Assembly (NCBI GenBank): GCA_031291635.1
Contig: JARLIR010000049.1
Location: 1-35,346 of the forward strand
DNA length: 35,346 nucleotides
DNA from: Rhizomicrobium sp.
GTDB taxonomy: Bacteria; Pseudomonadota; Alphaproteobacteria; Micropepsales; Micropepsaceae
Direction: 5' to 3'
Shown: positions 8,735-16,462 of the stretch, piece after piece
Position numbering within the stretch: position 1 is the stretch's first letter
Layout: each line of letters opens with the position of its first letter
Notes under the pieces: model-generated
The model's database searches: none
The model's input: the letters and a program-made list of their open reading frames with translations, nothing else
Told to the model about the DNA's origin: nothing
Translations under genes and position numbers: made by a program

Positions 8735-8760
8735 TTCCTATGTCAAGGACGCAATAGGAA
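8735..8760. promoter_or_regulatory. Inverted repeat between S24 repressor gene and pyrD
   Basis: TTCCTAT (8735-8741) and ATAGGAA (8754-8760) are perfect inverted arms separated by 12 bp. The arm centres are about 19 bp apart, close to two helical turns, as expected for a dimeric repressor. The site is about 130 bp upstream of the repressor start and 40 bp upstream of pyrD. It is a plausible auto-regulatory operator. It does not match the alphaproteobacterial LexA box GTTC-N7-GTTC. Confidence 0.45.
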
Positions 8761-8800
8761 TTACCACTTTGGGGCACTTTCCGTCTAGAGGGTTGCTGTC

Positions 8801-9838
8801 ATGGATTTGGTTGTCGCGGCGATACGGCTTTTACCGCCTGAGCCCGCCCACAAGCTGACGGTGGAATTGGCCGCCCGTTTCAGTGCTTTCCTGCTGCCTG
8901 CGCCCAAGGATGATCCCCGCCTCGCGGTGAAGGTGCTGGGCCTCGATTTTCCCAATCCGCTCGGCATTGCCGCTGGTTTCGACAAGAACGCCCGTGCCTA
9001 TCGCGCCATGCTGAAGATGGGGCTGGGCCATGCCGAATGCGGCACGGTCACCCCGCGGCCCCAGCCTGGCAATCCCAAGCCGCGCATGTATCGCCTGCCG
9101 GAAGACGGCGCTGTCATCAACCGTATGGGCTTCGACAATGACGGCATGGAGGTCATCGCGGCTCGCCTGGCCCGCCGCGGCAAAGGCATCGTCGGCATCA
9201 ACATTGGCGCCAACAAGGATAGCGCCGACCGCATTGCCGATTACCGCACCGGCTTTGCCCGCCTTGCCGCCCTGGCGGACTACGTGACAGTCAACATTTC
9301 CTCGCCCAACACACCGGGGCTGCGCGGCTTGCAGGGGCGCGAGGATTTGCATCGTTTGCTCGGCAGCTTGATCGAGGCGCGCGGGCTTTCGAAGATTCCG
9401 CTGCTGCTGAAAATCGCGCCCGATCTCGACGAGGCCGCGCTCGATGATATTGCCGCCGAAGTGCTGAGCGCCGGCCTTGACGGCATGATTGTCACCAACA
9501 CCACTATCGCGCGGCCGGCGACACTGCAAAGCCGCCACGCGGACGAGACGGGTGGCCTCTCCGGCAAGCCGCTCTTGGAACCCTCGACGCGCATCCTTGG
9601 CGAAATCCGCAAGCGCGTCGGCGCGAAGGTCGTGCTGGTGGGTGTCGGCGGTGTGGCTTCGGGCGAGGACGCCTATCGCAAGATCCGAGCGGGTGCGAGC
9701 CTCGTGCAATTGTACACGGCGCTCGTCTACCAGGGCGGCGGTCTCATCCCGCGCATCAAACGTCAGCTCCTAACATGCTTAACGCGCGACGGCTTTTCGT
9801 CCGTCAACGAGGCGGTCGGGGCCGACATCGCCGGGTGA
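8801..9838 (+). CDS. pyrD: Dihydroorotate dehydrogenase (quinone), class 2
   Basis: Oxidises dihydroorotate to orotate in pyrimidine synthesis, passing electrons through FMN to membrane quinones. Family signatures are clear: NPLGIAAGFDKNA near residue 50, the TPRPQPGNPKPRMYRL block near 83-98, NRMGFDNDG near 107, and NISSPNTPGLRGLQ near 166-179, which carries the class 2 catalytic Ser. The N-terminal residues (amphipathic, with PEPAHKL) are those that dock class 2 enzymes on the membrane. Length 345 is typical. Start ATG at 8801 gives the expected N-terminus. It is divergent from the S24 repressor gene and may share its control region. Confidence 0.96.
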   Translation: MDLVVAAIRLLPPEPAHKLTVELAARFSAFLLPAPKDDPRLAVKVLGLDFPNPLGIAAGFDKNARAYRAMLKMGLGHAECGTVTPRPQPGNPKPRMYRLPEDGAVINRMGFDNDGMEVIAARLARRGKGIVGINIGANKDSADRIADYRTGFARLAALADYVTVNISSPNTPGLRGLQGREDLHRLLGSLIEARGLSKIPLLLKIAPDLDEAALDDIAAEVLSAGLDGMIVTNTTIARPATLQSRHADETGGLSGKPLLEPSTRILGEIRKRVGAKVVLVGVGGVASGEDAYRKIRAGASLVQLYTALVYQGGGLIPRIKRQLLTCLTRDGFSSVNEAVGADIAG

Positions 9839-10000
9839 TCGCTTTTGGCGGAAAATCAGAGCCGATAACGCTTATTCGCGCAGCGTATTGCCTCGTTGCT
9901 GTGCATCCAGCCTCGCGCAAAAGCCTCTAGAAACGGGCTTTTTCGGCGACGTCATTTCGTGCAGGATGTCTCCCAGAGATACGTCCCGGGGGGAACGGCG

Positions 10001-10423
10001 ATGGGTTGGGAAGAAGTGTGGCGTATGGCGATGAAGCATTTCATCGCTGAACCTGTCGAACTGCGCATCGTGATCGGATTGGTTTTGCTGTTCCTGGCGC
10101 TGATGGTCATCGTCGGGCTGAAGCACGCATTCCGGCCCGCAGGGCCTCAGCCAGAACCGCGATTGTCGGAGACGCCCCCCGCCCGCAAAACTACGCCCCT
10201 GATGGTGGCACCGGTCGCCTTCGCGGAGGTTACGCCCGCTGCCAAAACCGCGTCGCAACCATTCCGTGTGAACCAGACTGCGATCCGCGCTACGCGAAAG
10301 TCAGTGAAGCAAACGATGAAGCCTTTCGCGCCGCCGCGGCCGCAAATTCGTCGCGCGGAGGCGCATAAACCAAGATTCACGGAAGAACACGCGCCCTATT
10401 CGCCACTGCCTCCCCGTGGCTGA
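10001..10423 (+). CDS. Small membrane-anchored basic protein of unknown function
   Basis: I do not recognise the family. The 140-residue product has one N-terminal transmembrane segment (about residues 22-43, LRIVIGLVLLFLALMVIVGL). This is followed by a Pro/Ala/Lys/Arg-rich, probably disordered tail of about 95 residues. The start at ATG 10001 follows a G-rich stretch CGGGGGGAA. An ATG at 10025 is possible and would still keep the membrane segment. A longer frame from 9896 adds residues with no support. It precedes the DoxX gene by about 40 bp in the same direction, so the two may be co-transcribed. Confidence 0.5.
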   Translation: MGWEEVWRMAMKHFIAEPVELRIVIGLVLLFLALMVIVGLKHAFRPAGPQPEPRLSETPPARKTTPLMVAPVAFAEVTPAAKTASQPFRVNQTAIRATRKSVKQTMKPFAPPRPQIRRAEAHKPRFTEEHAPYSPLPPRG

Positions 10424-10465
10424 GGCGGCGTGCTAGGGTGCGGGCCTCAACGGGGGTGGGGTACT

Positions 10466-10852
10466 ATGGCAGACGATCTCAGTAAGCTGTTGCTGCGTCT
10501 TGGCGTCGGGGGCCTGATGCTGTTCCACGGCGTGCATACGCTGCTGACAGGGCTGGACCCGCTCAAGGCCATTCTATCCGCCCATGGATTACCGGAGGCG
10601 CTGGCCTACATCGCTTATTTTGGCGAAATCATCGGGCCCGGGCTGGTGCTGATCGGCATCTTCGCGCGCGTCGGCGCTGGCCTCATCGCTCTTGAAATTG
10701 TGGCTTTGATCGCGCTCGGCGGTCTTGCTCAGCTCGTTTCCTTGTCGCCGGGCGGTGCCTACGGTTTGGAGACCGAGCTGCTGTACCTCTTTGGCGCCTT
10801 GGCCATCGTCATTGGCGGCGGCGGCAAATACGGCCTCGCCCGGCACGACTAG
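10466..10852 (+). CDS. DoxX family membrane protein
   Basis: A 128-residue protein with four hydrophobic helices. The DoxX pattern is visible: LLRLGVGGLMLFHGVHTL at the N-terminus, then GLPEALAYIAYFGEIIGPGLVLIGIFARVGA, and a final hydrophobic pair with an ETELLYLFGALAI segment. Family members are inner-membrane proteins linked in some organisms to quinone or redox functions; the exact role is unclear. I prefer ATG 10466, which follows GGGGGTGGGG, over an in-frame upstream start at 10430. It is followed by a palindromic intergenic repeat. Confidence 0.8.
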   Translation: MADDLSKLLLRLGVGGLMLFHGVHTLLTGLDPLKAILSAHGLPEALAYIAYFGEIIGPGLVLIGIFARVGAGLIALEIVALIALGGLAQLVSLSPGGAYGLETELLYLFGALAIVIGGGGKYGLARHD

Positions 10853-10858
10853 CTATCC

Positions 10859-10943
10859 GTCATGGCCGGGCTTGACCCGGCCATCCAGCGGCGAAACCTA
10901 TGCAGACGGGGAAATGGATGGCCGCCTCAAGGACGGCCATGAC
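10859..10943. repeat. REP-like palindromic intergenic element
   Basis: The element starts GTCATGGCCG and ends CGGCCATGAC, perfect inverted ends. The left part folds as ATGGCCGGG-CTTGA-CCCGGCCAT. The right part folds as ATGGCCG and CGGCCAT around nine bases. It lies between the convergent DoxX and leuB genes. The same GTCATGGCC edge occurs at 12090-12212, so this is a repeated family within the window and resembles palindromes common in Hyphomicrobiales. Confidence 0.75.
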
Positions 10944-10966
10944 GCTATGGGAAGCGATGCGCTTAC

Positions 10967-12073
10967 TTACGCCGCCAATTTATCCAGCGCCTTCAGGATC
11001 GCATCGGTCATCGCGGTGGTGCCGATTTTGGTCATGCCCGGCTGCATGATGTCACCAGTGCGATAGCCTTCGGCCAGTACCGCTTCCACCGCTTTGTCGA
11101 GCAGCACGGCATCTTCGATGCGGCCAAAGGAGTAACGCAGGCACATGCCGAAGCTGAGCAAAGTGGCAATCGGGTTGGCCAAATCCTTGCCCGCAATGTC
11201 CGGCGCCGAGCCGTGGATGGGTTCATAGAGCGCTGGCTGGCGGCCATCAGCGCCCTTGGCACCAAGAGAGGCAGACGGGAGCATCCCGATGGAGCCGGTA
11301 AGCTGCGCCGCTTCATCCGACAGGATATCGCCGAACAGATTGTCAGTCAGGATGACGTCGAGAGTCTTGGGCGCGCGTACCAGCTGCATGGCGCAATTGT
11401 CGGCCAGAATGTCCGTGAGCTGAATATCGGGATATTCGGCCTTGTGCACGGCGTGTACGACTTCGCGCCACAACACACCGGTCACCATGACATTGGATTT
11501 TTCGGCCGAGGCCACACGCCCTGAGCGCAGCCGCGCCAGTTCGAATGCCACGCGGGCGATGCGCTCGATCTCATGGGTGTAGTAAATCTGCGTGTCGACG
11601 GCGCGTTTTTCGCCGTTGGCCAGGGTGACCATTTCTTTCGGCTGACCGAAATAAACCCCGCCCGTCAGCTCGCGCACGATCAGAAGATCAAGCCCGGCGA
11701 CGATTTCCGGCTTCAAGGTCGAGGCATCTTTCAGCGCATCGAAACACAGCGCCGGTCGCAGATTGGCGAACAATTTCAGGTCGCCGCGTAAGCGCAACAG
11801 ACCACGTTCCGGCTTCTTGTCGAAGGGCAGCTTGTCCCATTGCGGTCCACCAACGGAACCGAACAGCACCGCATCGGCGGCCAAGGCTTTGGCCATCATC
11901 GCATCGGTGGCAGGTTCGCCATGCGTCTCATAGGAAATGCCGCCGACCAGATCTTCCTCGGTGGTGTAAGCAAAGCCGCGGTTCTTGCCGTACCAGCCGA
12001 GCACGCGCTTGGTGGCTTCGAGGACTTCTGGCCCGATGCCGTCACCAGGGAGAAGGAGGAGATTATAGGTCAT
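10967..12073 (-). CDS. leuB: 3-isopropylmalate dehydrogenase
   Basis: Catalyses the NAD-dependent oxidative decarboxylation of 3-isopropylmalate, the third dedicated step of leucine synthesis. Signatures: [12 protein letters not shown] at residues 5-16 and [10 protein letters not shown] near 75. [10 protein letters not shown] near 140 carries the substrate-contacting Arg, and [24 protein letters not shown] near 244-267 binds Mg and [17 protein letters not shown] near 287 follows. The start at ATG 12073 ([10 protein letters not shown]) has AAGGG upstream. The alternative ATG at 12094 lies inside the palindromic repeat and is less likely. Length 368 is normal. It follows leuD on the same strand, 147 bp apart. 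Confidence 0.95.
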   Translation of the reverse strand: MTYNLLLLPGDGIGPEVLEATKRVLGWYGKNRGFAYTTEEDLVGGISYETHGEPATDAMMAKALAADAVLFGSVGGPQWDKLPFDKKPERGLLRLRGDLKLFANLRPALCFDALKDASTLKPEIVAGLDLLIVRELTGGVYFGQPKEMVTLANGEKRAVDTQIYYTHEIERIARVAFELARLRSGRVASAEKSNVMVTGVLWREVVHAVHKAEYPDIQLTDILADNCAMQLVRAPKTLDVILTDNLFGDILSDEAAQLTGSIGMLPSASLGAKGADGRQPALYEPIHGSAPDIAGKDLANPIATLLSFGMCLRYSFGRIEDAVLLDKAVEAVLAEGYRTGDIMQPGMTKIGTTAMTDAILKALDKLAA

Positions 12074-12089
12074 GGTCGTCACCCTTTTT

Positions 12090-12212
12090 GTCATGGCCCG
12101 CTACAGCGGGCCATCCAGATGGAGTGGGCTCAGGCGGGGAAGAATGTGTTCTTCGCTCTGGTCCCAAGTGGTACAGACGAAACCTGGGTGGCCCGCTGTT
12201 GCGGGCCATGAC
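12090..12212. repeat. REP-like paired palindrome between leuD and leuB
   Basis: Two hairpins face each other. The left one is ATGGCCCGC-TACA-GCGGGCCAT and the right one is TGGCCCGC-TGTT-GCGGGCCA. The outer ends GTCATGGCCCGC and GCGGGCCATGAC are inverted copies. Between them GAAGAA-TGTG-TTCTTC forms a third small hairpin. The element shares the GTCATGGCC edge with that at 10859-10943. It sits between two genes of one pathway, where it could stabilise or split the leuD-leuB mRNA. Confidence 0.8.
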
Positions 12213-12220
12213 AGCTCTTC

Positions 12221-12826
12221 CTAAAGCCAAGGCGCCTGCAGCTTGCGGGCTTCTTCATAGCCCGTAATTTCTTTTTCATGCTGCAGCGTCAGGCCGATAT
12301 CGTCCCAGCCGTTGAGCAGGCACTGGCGGCGGAAGGGATCGACCGTGAAGGCAATTGTGCCGCCATCCGGCCCGTGGATTTCCAGGGCTTCCAGATCAAT
12401 CGAGACAATGGCATTGGCGCCGCGGCTGGCATCGTCCAGCAGCTTGTCGATTTCGCTCTGCGGCAGGGCGATGGGCAGAATGCCGTTCTTGAAGCAGTTG
12501 TTATAGAAAATATCGGCGAAGCTGGGAGCGATGACGCAGCGAATGCCGAAATCGAGCAAGGCCCAAGGGGCGTGCTCACGGCTCGAGCCGCAGCCGAAAT
12601 TGGCGCCTGCGATCAGGATCTTGGCGCTGCGATAGGCCGGCTTGTTGAGCACGAAATCGGGATTTTCGCTGCCGTCGGGCAGCGTCCGCATCTCGTGAAA
12701 CAGCGCCTGGCCGAGCCCGGTGCACTTGATGGTTTTCAAAAATTGCTTGGGGATGATCATGTCGGTATCGACATTGATCATCGGCAGCGGCGCCGCGACG
12801 CCGGAGAGTTGCGTGAATGCTTCCAT
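12221..12826 (-). CDS. leuD: 3-isopropylmalate dehydratase small subunit
   Basis: Small (swivel-domain) subunit of isopropylmalate isomerase, which pairs with LeuC to convert 2- to 3-isopropylmalate. Signatures: [16 protein letters not shown] near residues 19-34, [21 protein letters not shown] near 71-91, and [18 protein letters not shown] near 102-119. Length 201 is typical. The start ATG at 12826 gives the standard [16 protein letters not shown]-terminus. LeuC, its obligate partner, is not next to it: upstream is the divergent EncFtn gene. Downstream on the same strand is leuB. Confidence 0.95.
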   Translation of the reverse strand: MEAFTQLSGVAAPLPMINVDTDMIIPKQFLKTIKCTGLGQALFHEMRTLPDGSENPDFVLNKPAYRSAKILIAGANFGCGSSREHAPWALLDFGIRCVIAPSFADIFYNNCFKNGILPIALPQSEIDKLLDDASRGANAIVSIDLEALEIHGPDGGTIAFTVDPFRRQCLLNGWDDIGLTLQHEKEITGYEEARKLQAPWL

Positions 12827-12925
12827 GGCGGGCGGGTTTTAGCGGCTCAGACCGGCTATAACAAGCGCTGTCCTTGTATTGAAATGATCGTGCGCTAAGC
12901 TGCCGCCATAAGAAGGGGGCAAGCC

Positions 12926-13345
12926 ATGTTCAAATTCCTGTTTGGCCGCAAAAAGCCAACTTTCGCACCCGCTCCGGCGCCTGCTGCCGCGATTTCTCCG
13001 CCGCCCCCGCCCGCGCCTATTCCGGTGGTGACTGGTGGCGGCGAGGGCATCCACATCCCGCCGCACAAGCTGTCGCGCCGCAACCTGCATCTGCATTACG
13101 CCATTTCCTCCCTGCGCGAGGAGCTGGAAGCGGTGGATTGGTACCGCCAACGCGCCGACGACACCGAAGATGCCGGGCTGAAGGCTATCCTGCTGCACAA
13201 TGCCGATGAGGAAATCGAGCACGCCGCCATGCTGCTGGAATGGATCCGCCGCAGCGAGCCACGCTTCGACAAGGAACTGAAGGAATACTTGTTTACCGAC
13301 GGCCCGATCACGGGCGTCGAAGAAAAGGCGATGGGGCGGAGCTAG
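12926..13345 (+). CDS. Encapsulated-ferritin (EncFtn)-like ferroxidase with Pro/Ala-rich N-terminal extension
   Basis: Residues about 52-129 match the EncFtn family of two-helix ferritin-like proteins, which form a decameric ring and oxidise Fe(II). The iron-site residues known from Rhodospirillum rubrum EncFtn (Glu32, Glu34, Trp38, Tyr39, Glu62, His65) correspond here to Glu66, Glu68, Trp72, Tyr73, Glu96 and His99, in EELEAVDWY and DEEIEHAAML. Two features are odd. Residues 1-47 are an extra leader: a basic, aromatic MFKFLFGRKK followed by a Pro/Ala-rich linker. The chain ends at about the end of the ferritin domain (LFTDGPITGVEEKAMGRS), without the C-terminal LTVGSLR-type peptide that targets cargo into encapsulin shells. 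No encapsulin gene is in the window. ATG 12926 follows AGAAGGGGGC. A hemerythrin gene lies 102 bp downstream. Confidence 0.85.
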   Translation: MFKFLFGRKKPTFAPAPAPAAAISPPPPPAPIPVVTGGGEGIHIPPHKLSRRNLHLHYAISSLREELEAVDWYRQRADDTEDAGLKAILLHNADEEIEHAAMLLEWIRRSEPRFDKELKEYLFTDGPITGVEEKAMGRS

Positions 13346-13447
13346 CTCCTTCCGCGTCGTTGTCGCGCCTATTCCCGCCTTGCTTGCAGGCCTATCCTAT
13401 GCCCTGCCCAGACGGCTCCTCGAGAACGCCGCGGGCGGGAGGGTGCG

Positions 13448-13855
13448 ATGGCCTTGATGGTATGGACCGATGAACTGGTCGATGGCGTGGCCTCGATCGA
13501 CACGCAGCATCACGAACTGGTCGATTTGATGAACGCGCTTTACGACAGCGCGCTGGCGGGCGAAGGCGCGGTCACAGTCCGCCTTTTCGATACCTTGCTG
13601 GAACACACCGTCGCGCATTTTCGCCATGAAGAGTCGCTCTTCATCGCCACCGGTTATCCCGATGCCTCACGCCACCGCCATCATCACGAGCTTCTCACCG
13701 CCAAAGCTATTGAATATCGCGATTGCGCTGCGGCGGGTGATTTCAAAGCCCTCACCGCCGAGATCCTGCCCAAGCTGCGCGATTTTCTTGCCTTCCACAT
13801 TTTGAAAGACGACAAGGAAACCTGCGCCTTCTTGAATGCGCAGGGCATCTCTTAG
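13448..13855 (+). CDS. Bacteriohemerythrin
   Basis: A single-domain, 135-residue hemerythrin, expected to bind O2 at a non-haem di-iron centre in the cytoplasm. The ligand pattern is complete: a His at 21 or 22 (DTQHHE), His57 and Glu61 (HFRHE), His76 and His80 (HRHHH), and His117 with Asp122 (HILKDD). The N-terminal VWTDELVDGVASID is the usual family opening. ATG 13448 follows GGGAGGGTGCG, a good ribosome-binding site. It follows the EncFtn-like gene in the same direction, 102 bp apart, so shared iron or oxygen handling is plausible but not shown. Confidence 0.92.
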   Translation: MALMVWTDELVDGVASIDTQHHELVDLMNALYDSALAGEGAVTVRLFDTLLEHTVAHFRHEESLFIATGYPDASRHRHHHELLTAKAIEYRDCAAAGDFKALTAEILPKLRDFLAFHILKDDKETCAFLNAQGIS

Positions 13856-13857
13856 GC

Positions 13858-13891
13858 AAAAAAACAGCGCCACCGGCAAGCGATGGCGCTG
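13858..13891 (-). terminator. Intrinsic terminator of the GH51 gene
   Basis: On the minus strand CAGCGCCA and TGGCGCTG arms (8 bp, 13865-13872 and 13884-13891) are followed by seven T residues (the A-run at 13858-13864). It begins 14 bp past the GH51 stop codon. Confidence 0.8.
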
Positions 13892-13905
13892 CTCGATACG
13901 TGGCT

Positions 13906-15462
13906 CTAATCCAGCGTCAGCACCGTCACCGAGGCGGGGGCCAGAGTCACGGAGACTTTGCCGTCCTTCACCACAGCCGTGATGGCTTTCGGCGTCACGG
14001 TGTTGGGCGCCGTAAAGCTATTGATGGAATCGGGCTTCGGCGCTGTCAGGCTTTGGCCGTGCGCGTTGCCCGTTTTGGCATCCGCGATGCTGATCTCAAA
14101 TTGGACCGCTTTGCTCGGATCGATATTGGTGAGGGCGATGACGATCTTGCCGTCCTTCGTCTTGGCCGCAATCACATCGACGCGCGGCAGGCTGGTGTCG
14201 CCGACCTTATAGCTGCCCGCATCGTAGCTCACCGGCACGAAGCTGGCATCTTGGAACGGCACATACATTTTGAAGACATGATAGGTCGGCGTCAGCACCA
14301 TCTTGCCGCCATCGGTCAGGATCATCGCCTGCAGCACATTGACCATTTGCGCGATGTTGGTCATGCGCACGCGGTCGGCATGACGGGCAAAAATATTGAA
14401 GTTGAGCGCGGTTAAAATCGCATCGCGCTGCGAGTTCTGTTGTTGCAGGAAGGCGGGGTTGGAGCCTTTGGTCGGCGCCAGCCAAGCGCCCCATTCGTCA
14501 ACCGTGAGCGAGATCTTCTTCTCGGGATCATACTTATCCATCACTGCCGTTTGCAGCTGGATCAGCGGCTCCATCTTCAGGGTCTCTTTCAGGACATTGG
14601 CATAGTCCTTTTCGCCGAAATCGGTCGCCGGCATATGCGGCGGCCAACCGTCGAACACCGTGTAGGAATGCAGCGACAAGCCGTTGAGATCGAAGGACCA
14701 GCCTTTGCGGTCCTTCCAAGTCTTCATCACCGCTTCGGTATAGGCGGTATCGGCAGTGCCGGGGCCGACGGCGACTTTCTGAGTCGGCACCTTGCTGTTG
14801 TAGTTGTTGATGAAGCGGGCATAGAGCTTCATCTGTTGCAGATAATCGTCAGGCGTCATCAGCCCGCCGCAGTCCCAGCTCTCATTGCCGAGGCCGAGGA
14901 AATTCACGCCGTAGGGCGCGGGATGGCCGTTGGCGGCGCGTTCCTGGCCGAGGGACGAGGTGGTCGGCGCCGTCATGTATTCCATCCAATCGGCGGCTTC
15001 CTTCACCGTGCCCGAGCCGATATTCACCGAGACATAGGGCTCGGCACCGATCTGTTCGGCGAAGTCCATGAATTCGTGGGTGCCGAAGCTGTTGGGTTCC
15101 ACCGAATTGCCCCAGGCCGCATTGAGCCGGGCCGCACGCTTCTTACCGATGCCATCGCGCCAGTGATATTGGTCGGCATAGCAGCCGCCGGGCCAGCGCA
15201 CGACCGGCACGTGTAAATCCTTCAGCGCCGCCACCACGTCTTTGCGAATGCCGCGCGTGTTGGGAATTTTGGAGGTTTTGCCGACCCAGATGCCGCCATA
15301 GATTTGGCTGCCGAGATGCTCGGTGAACTGCCCGAAGATATGGCGGTCGATCTTGGCCCCAGGTTGGGCGCTATCGACGCGAAGCGCGACCGTATCTTCG
15401 GCCAGGGCCGGGCTCAACGTCAGCAAAAAGGCAAAACAAATCCTTGGCGATAACGCGCGCAT
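13906..15462 (-). CDS. Exported GH51-type alpha-L-arabinofuranosidase
   Basis: Predicted to release L-arabinofuranosyl residues from plant polysaccharides. The N-terminus is a signal peptide (MRALSPRICF, hydrophobic core, cleavage after SPALA near residue 21), so it acts outside the cytoplasm. The GH51 TIM barrel is marked by FGQFTEHLG near 44, VVRWPGGCYAD near 87-97 and the acid/base GLGNESWD with Glu194. The nucleophile strand TVDEWGAWL has Glu323. A beta-sandwich of about 120 residues closes the chain, as in the family. The start at ATG 15462 has a strong GGGAGG five bases upstream; the frame is open further upstream but unsupported. A clear terminator follows. Length 518. Confidence 0.9.
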   Translation of the reverse strand: MRALSPRICFAFLLTLSPALAEDTVALRVDSAQPGAKIDRHIFGQFTEHLGSQIYGGIWVGKTSKIPNTRGIRKDVVAALKDLHVPVVRWPGGCYADQYHWRDGIGKKRAARLNAAWGNSVEPNSFGTHEFMDFAEQIGAEPYVSVNIGSGTVKEAADWMEYMTAPTTSSLGQERAANGHPAPYGVNFLGLGNESWDCGGLMTPDDYLQQMKLYARFINNYNSKVPTQKVAVGPGTADTAYTEAVMKTWKDRKGWSFDLNGLSLHSYTVFDGWPPHMPATDFGEKDYANVLKETLKMEPLIQLQTAVMDKYDPEKKISLTVDEWGAWLAPTKGSNPAFLQQQNSQRDAILTALNFNIFARHADRVRMTNIAQMVNVLQAMILTDGGKMVLTPTYHVFKMYVPFQDASFVPVSYDAGSYKVGDTSLPRVDVIAAKTKDGKIVIALTNIDPSKAVQFEISIADAKTGNAHGQSLTAPKPDSINSFTAPNTVTPKAITAVVKDGKVSVTLAPASVTVLTLD

Positions 15463-15652
15463 CGCAGCCTCCCATATTGTCTGATTTTTACATATGCCGC
15501 TTTGCCTCGTGCCGCAACGCACATTGCGGTGGGTGAGCGGCGGTCGAGCGCAGCGCGTCCCGCCGCGCCGGGCGTTCGCAGCCTAGCCGCAACACCGGGT
15601 TAAGCATTGGTAAGCCATAATCTCGGCTCGGGCGGAGCCCTTGGAGCGTGGC

Positions 15653-16462
15653 ATGCAAGTGGCAGCGGCACAGATCAGCACGGCGCAAGCGGCCTCGGCC
15701 AGCAGCAGCCCAAGCTCGGCCATCGCCCGGCCAGATCCCGCCACGGTTGCTGCACAGAAACAGCAGGTGGCTAAGGCTGCCCTGGCGACGCTGACCCAGT
15801 CCCAATCCTCACAGAAGAGCCTTGCCAAAAGCCAAGCCAAAGACAAGGTCGATCAGCTTAAAGAGCGCATCAAGATGCTGCGCATGATGTGCGCCGGTGA
15901 TCCCAAGGCTCTCGCCAAGATGGTGGCGAGTCTTTCGAAGGAATTGGCAGCCGCGGTCAAGCAATATACGGACGCTGGCGGTACAGACGCTGTCTCCGCC
16001 GATGCGGCCCCCGCCGACACCACTGCCGCTGCGGCGTCGGATGCTCCAAAGGATGCCGAAGCAAGCCCTGCAACCACGACCCAGGCTGACGATTCCGCCC
16101 AAGGCCCGCAGGCAACCGGTACCACAGCGGCGCCGCAGCAAACTGGCGATGCAGCGCAGAAGAGTGACGCCTATCAGAAAATGGTCGCGGGTCTCGAAAA
16201 GCAGAGCCAGATTCTTCAGGCCAAATCGGCGGACGCCAAGGACAGCACCGACTTCATGACCCAAGTGCGCAGCTTAGCTGATCAACTCAAGACCTACCTC
16301 AAGCACGCCGCCACTCACTTGGACAAAGCCCAGCAAAATACCAACACCGACGTGGCGGACGCCGACAAAGCGCTCAAGGAGGTCGATAAGGCGGTGAACG
16401 AATCCGACGCGGCGGCCGCTTCCGTCAAAGTCATGGGCGCCGCCCTAAACATCTCTGCCTGA
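15653..16462 (+). CDS. Ala-rich coiled-coil protein of unknown function
   Basis: I do not recognise the family. The 269-residue product has no signal peptide. A helical, probably coiled-coil part (about residues 35-110, with KDKVDQLKERIKMLRMM) is followed by a low-complexity Ala/Thr/Asp/Gln segment (about 115-165). A second helical part closes the chain (about 170-260). This layout suggests two helical modules joined by a disordered linker, perhaps a structural or scaffold protein. ATG 15653 has GGAG 7 nt upstream; a TTG at 15641 is an alternative. It converges on the Kir channel gene, whose stop codon abuts its own. Confidence 0.6.
   Translation: MQVAAAQISTAQAASASSSPSSAIARPDPATVAAQKQQVAKAALATLTQSQSSQKSLAKSQAKDKVDQLKERIKMLRMMCAGDPKALAKMVASLSKELAAAVKQYTDAGGTDAVSADAAPADTTAAAASDAPKDAEASPATTTQADDSAQGPQATGTTAAPQQTGDAAQKSDAYQKMVAGLEKQSQILQAKSADAKDSTDFMTQVRSLADQLKTYLKHAATHLDKAQQNTNTDVADADKALKEVDKAVNESDAAAASVKVMGAALNISA

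Noticed and set aside
8735-8760. SOS (LexA) box in front of the S24 repressor gene
   Set aside because: The alphaproteobacterial box GTTC-N7-GTTC is a direct repeat; only one GTTC is present at the expected place.
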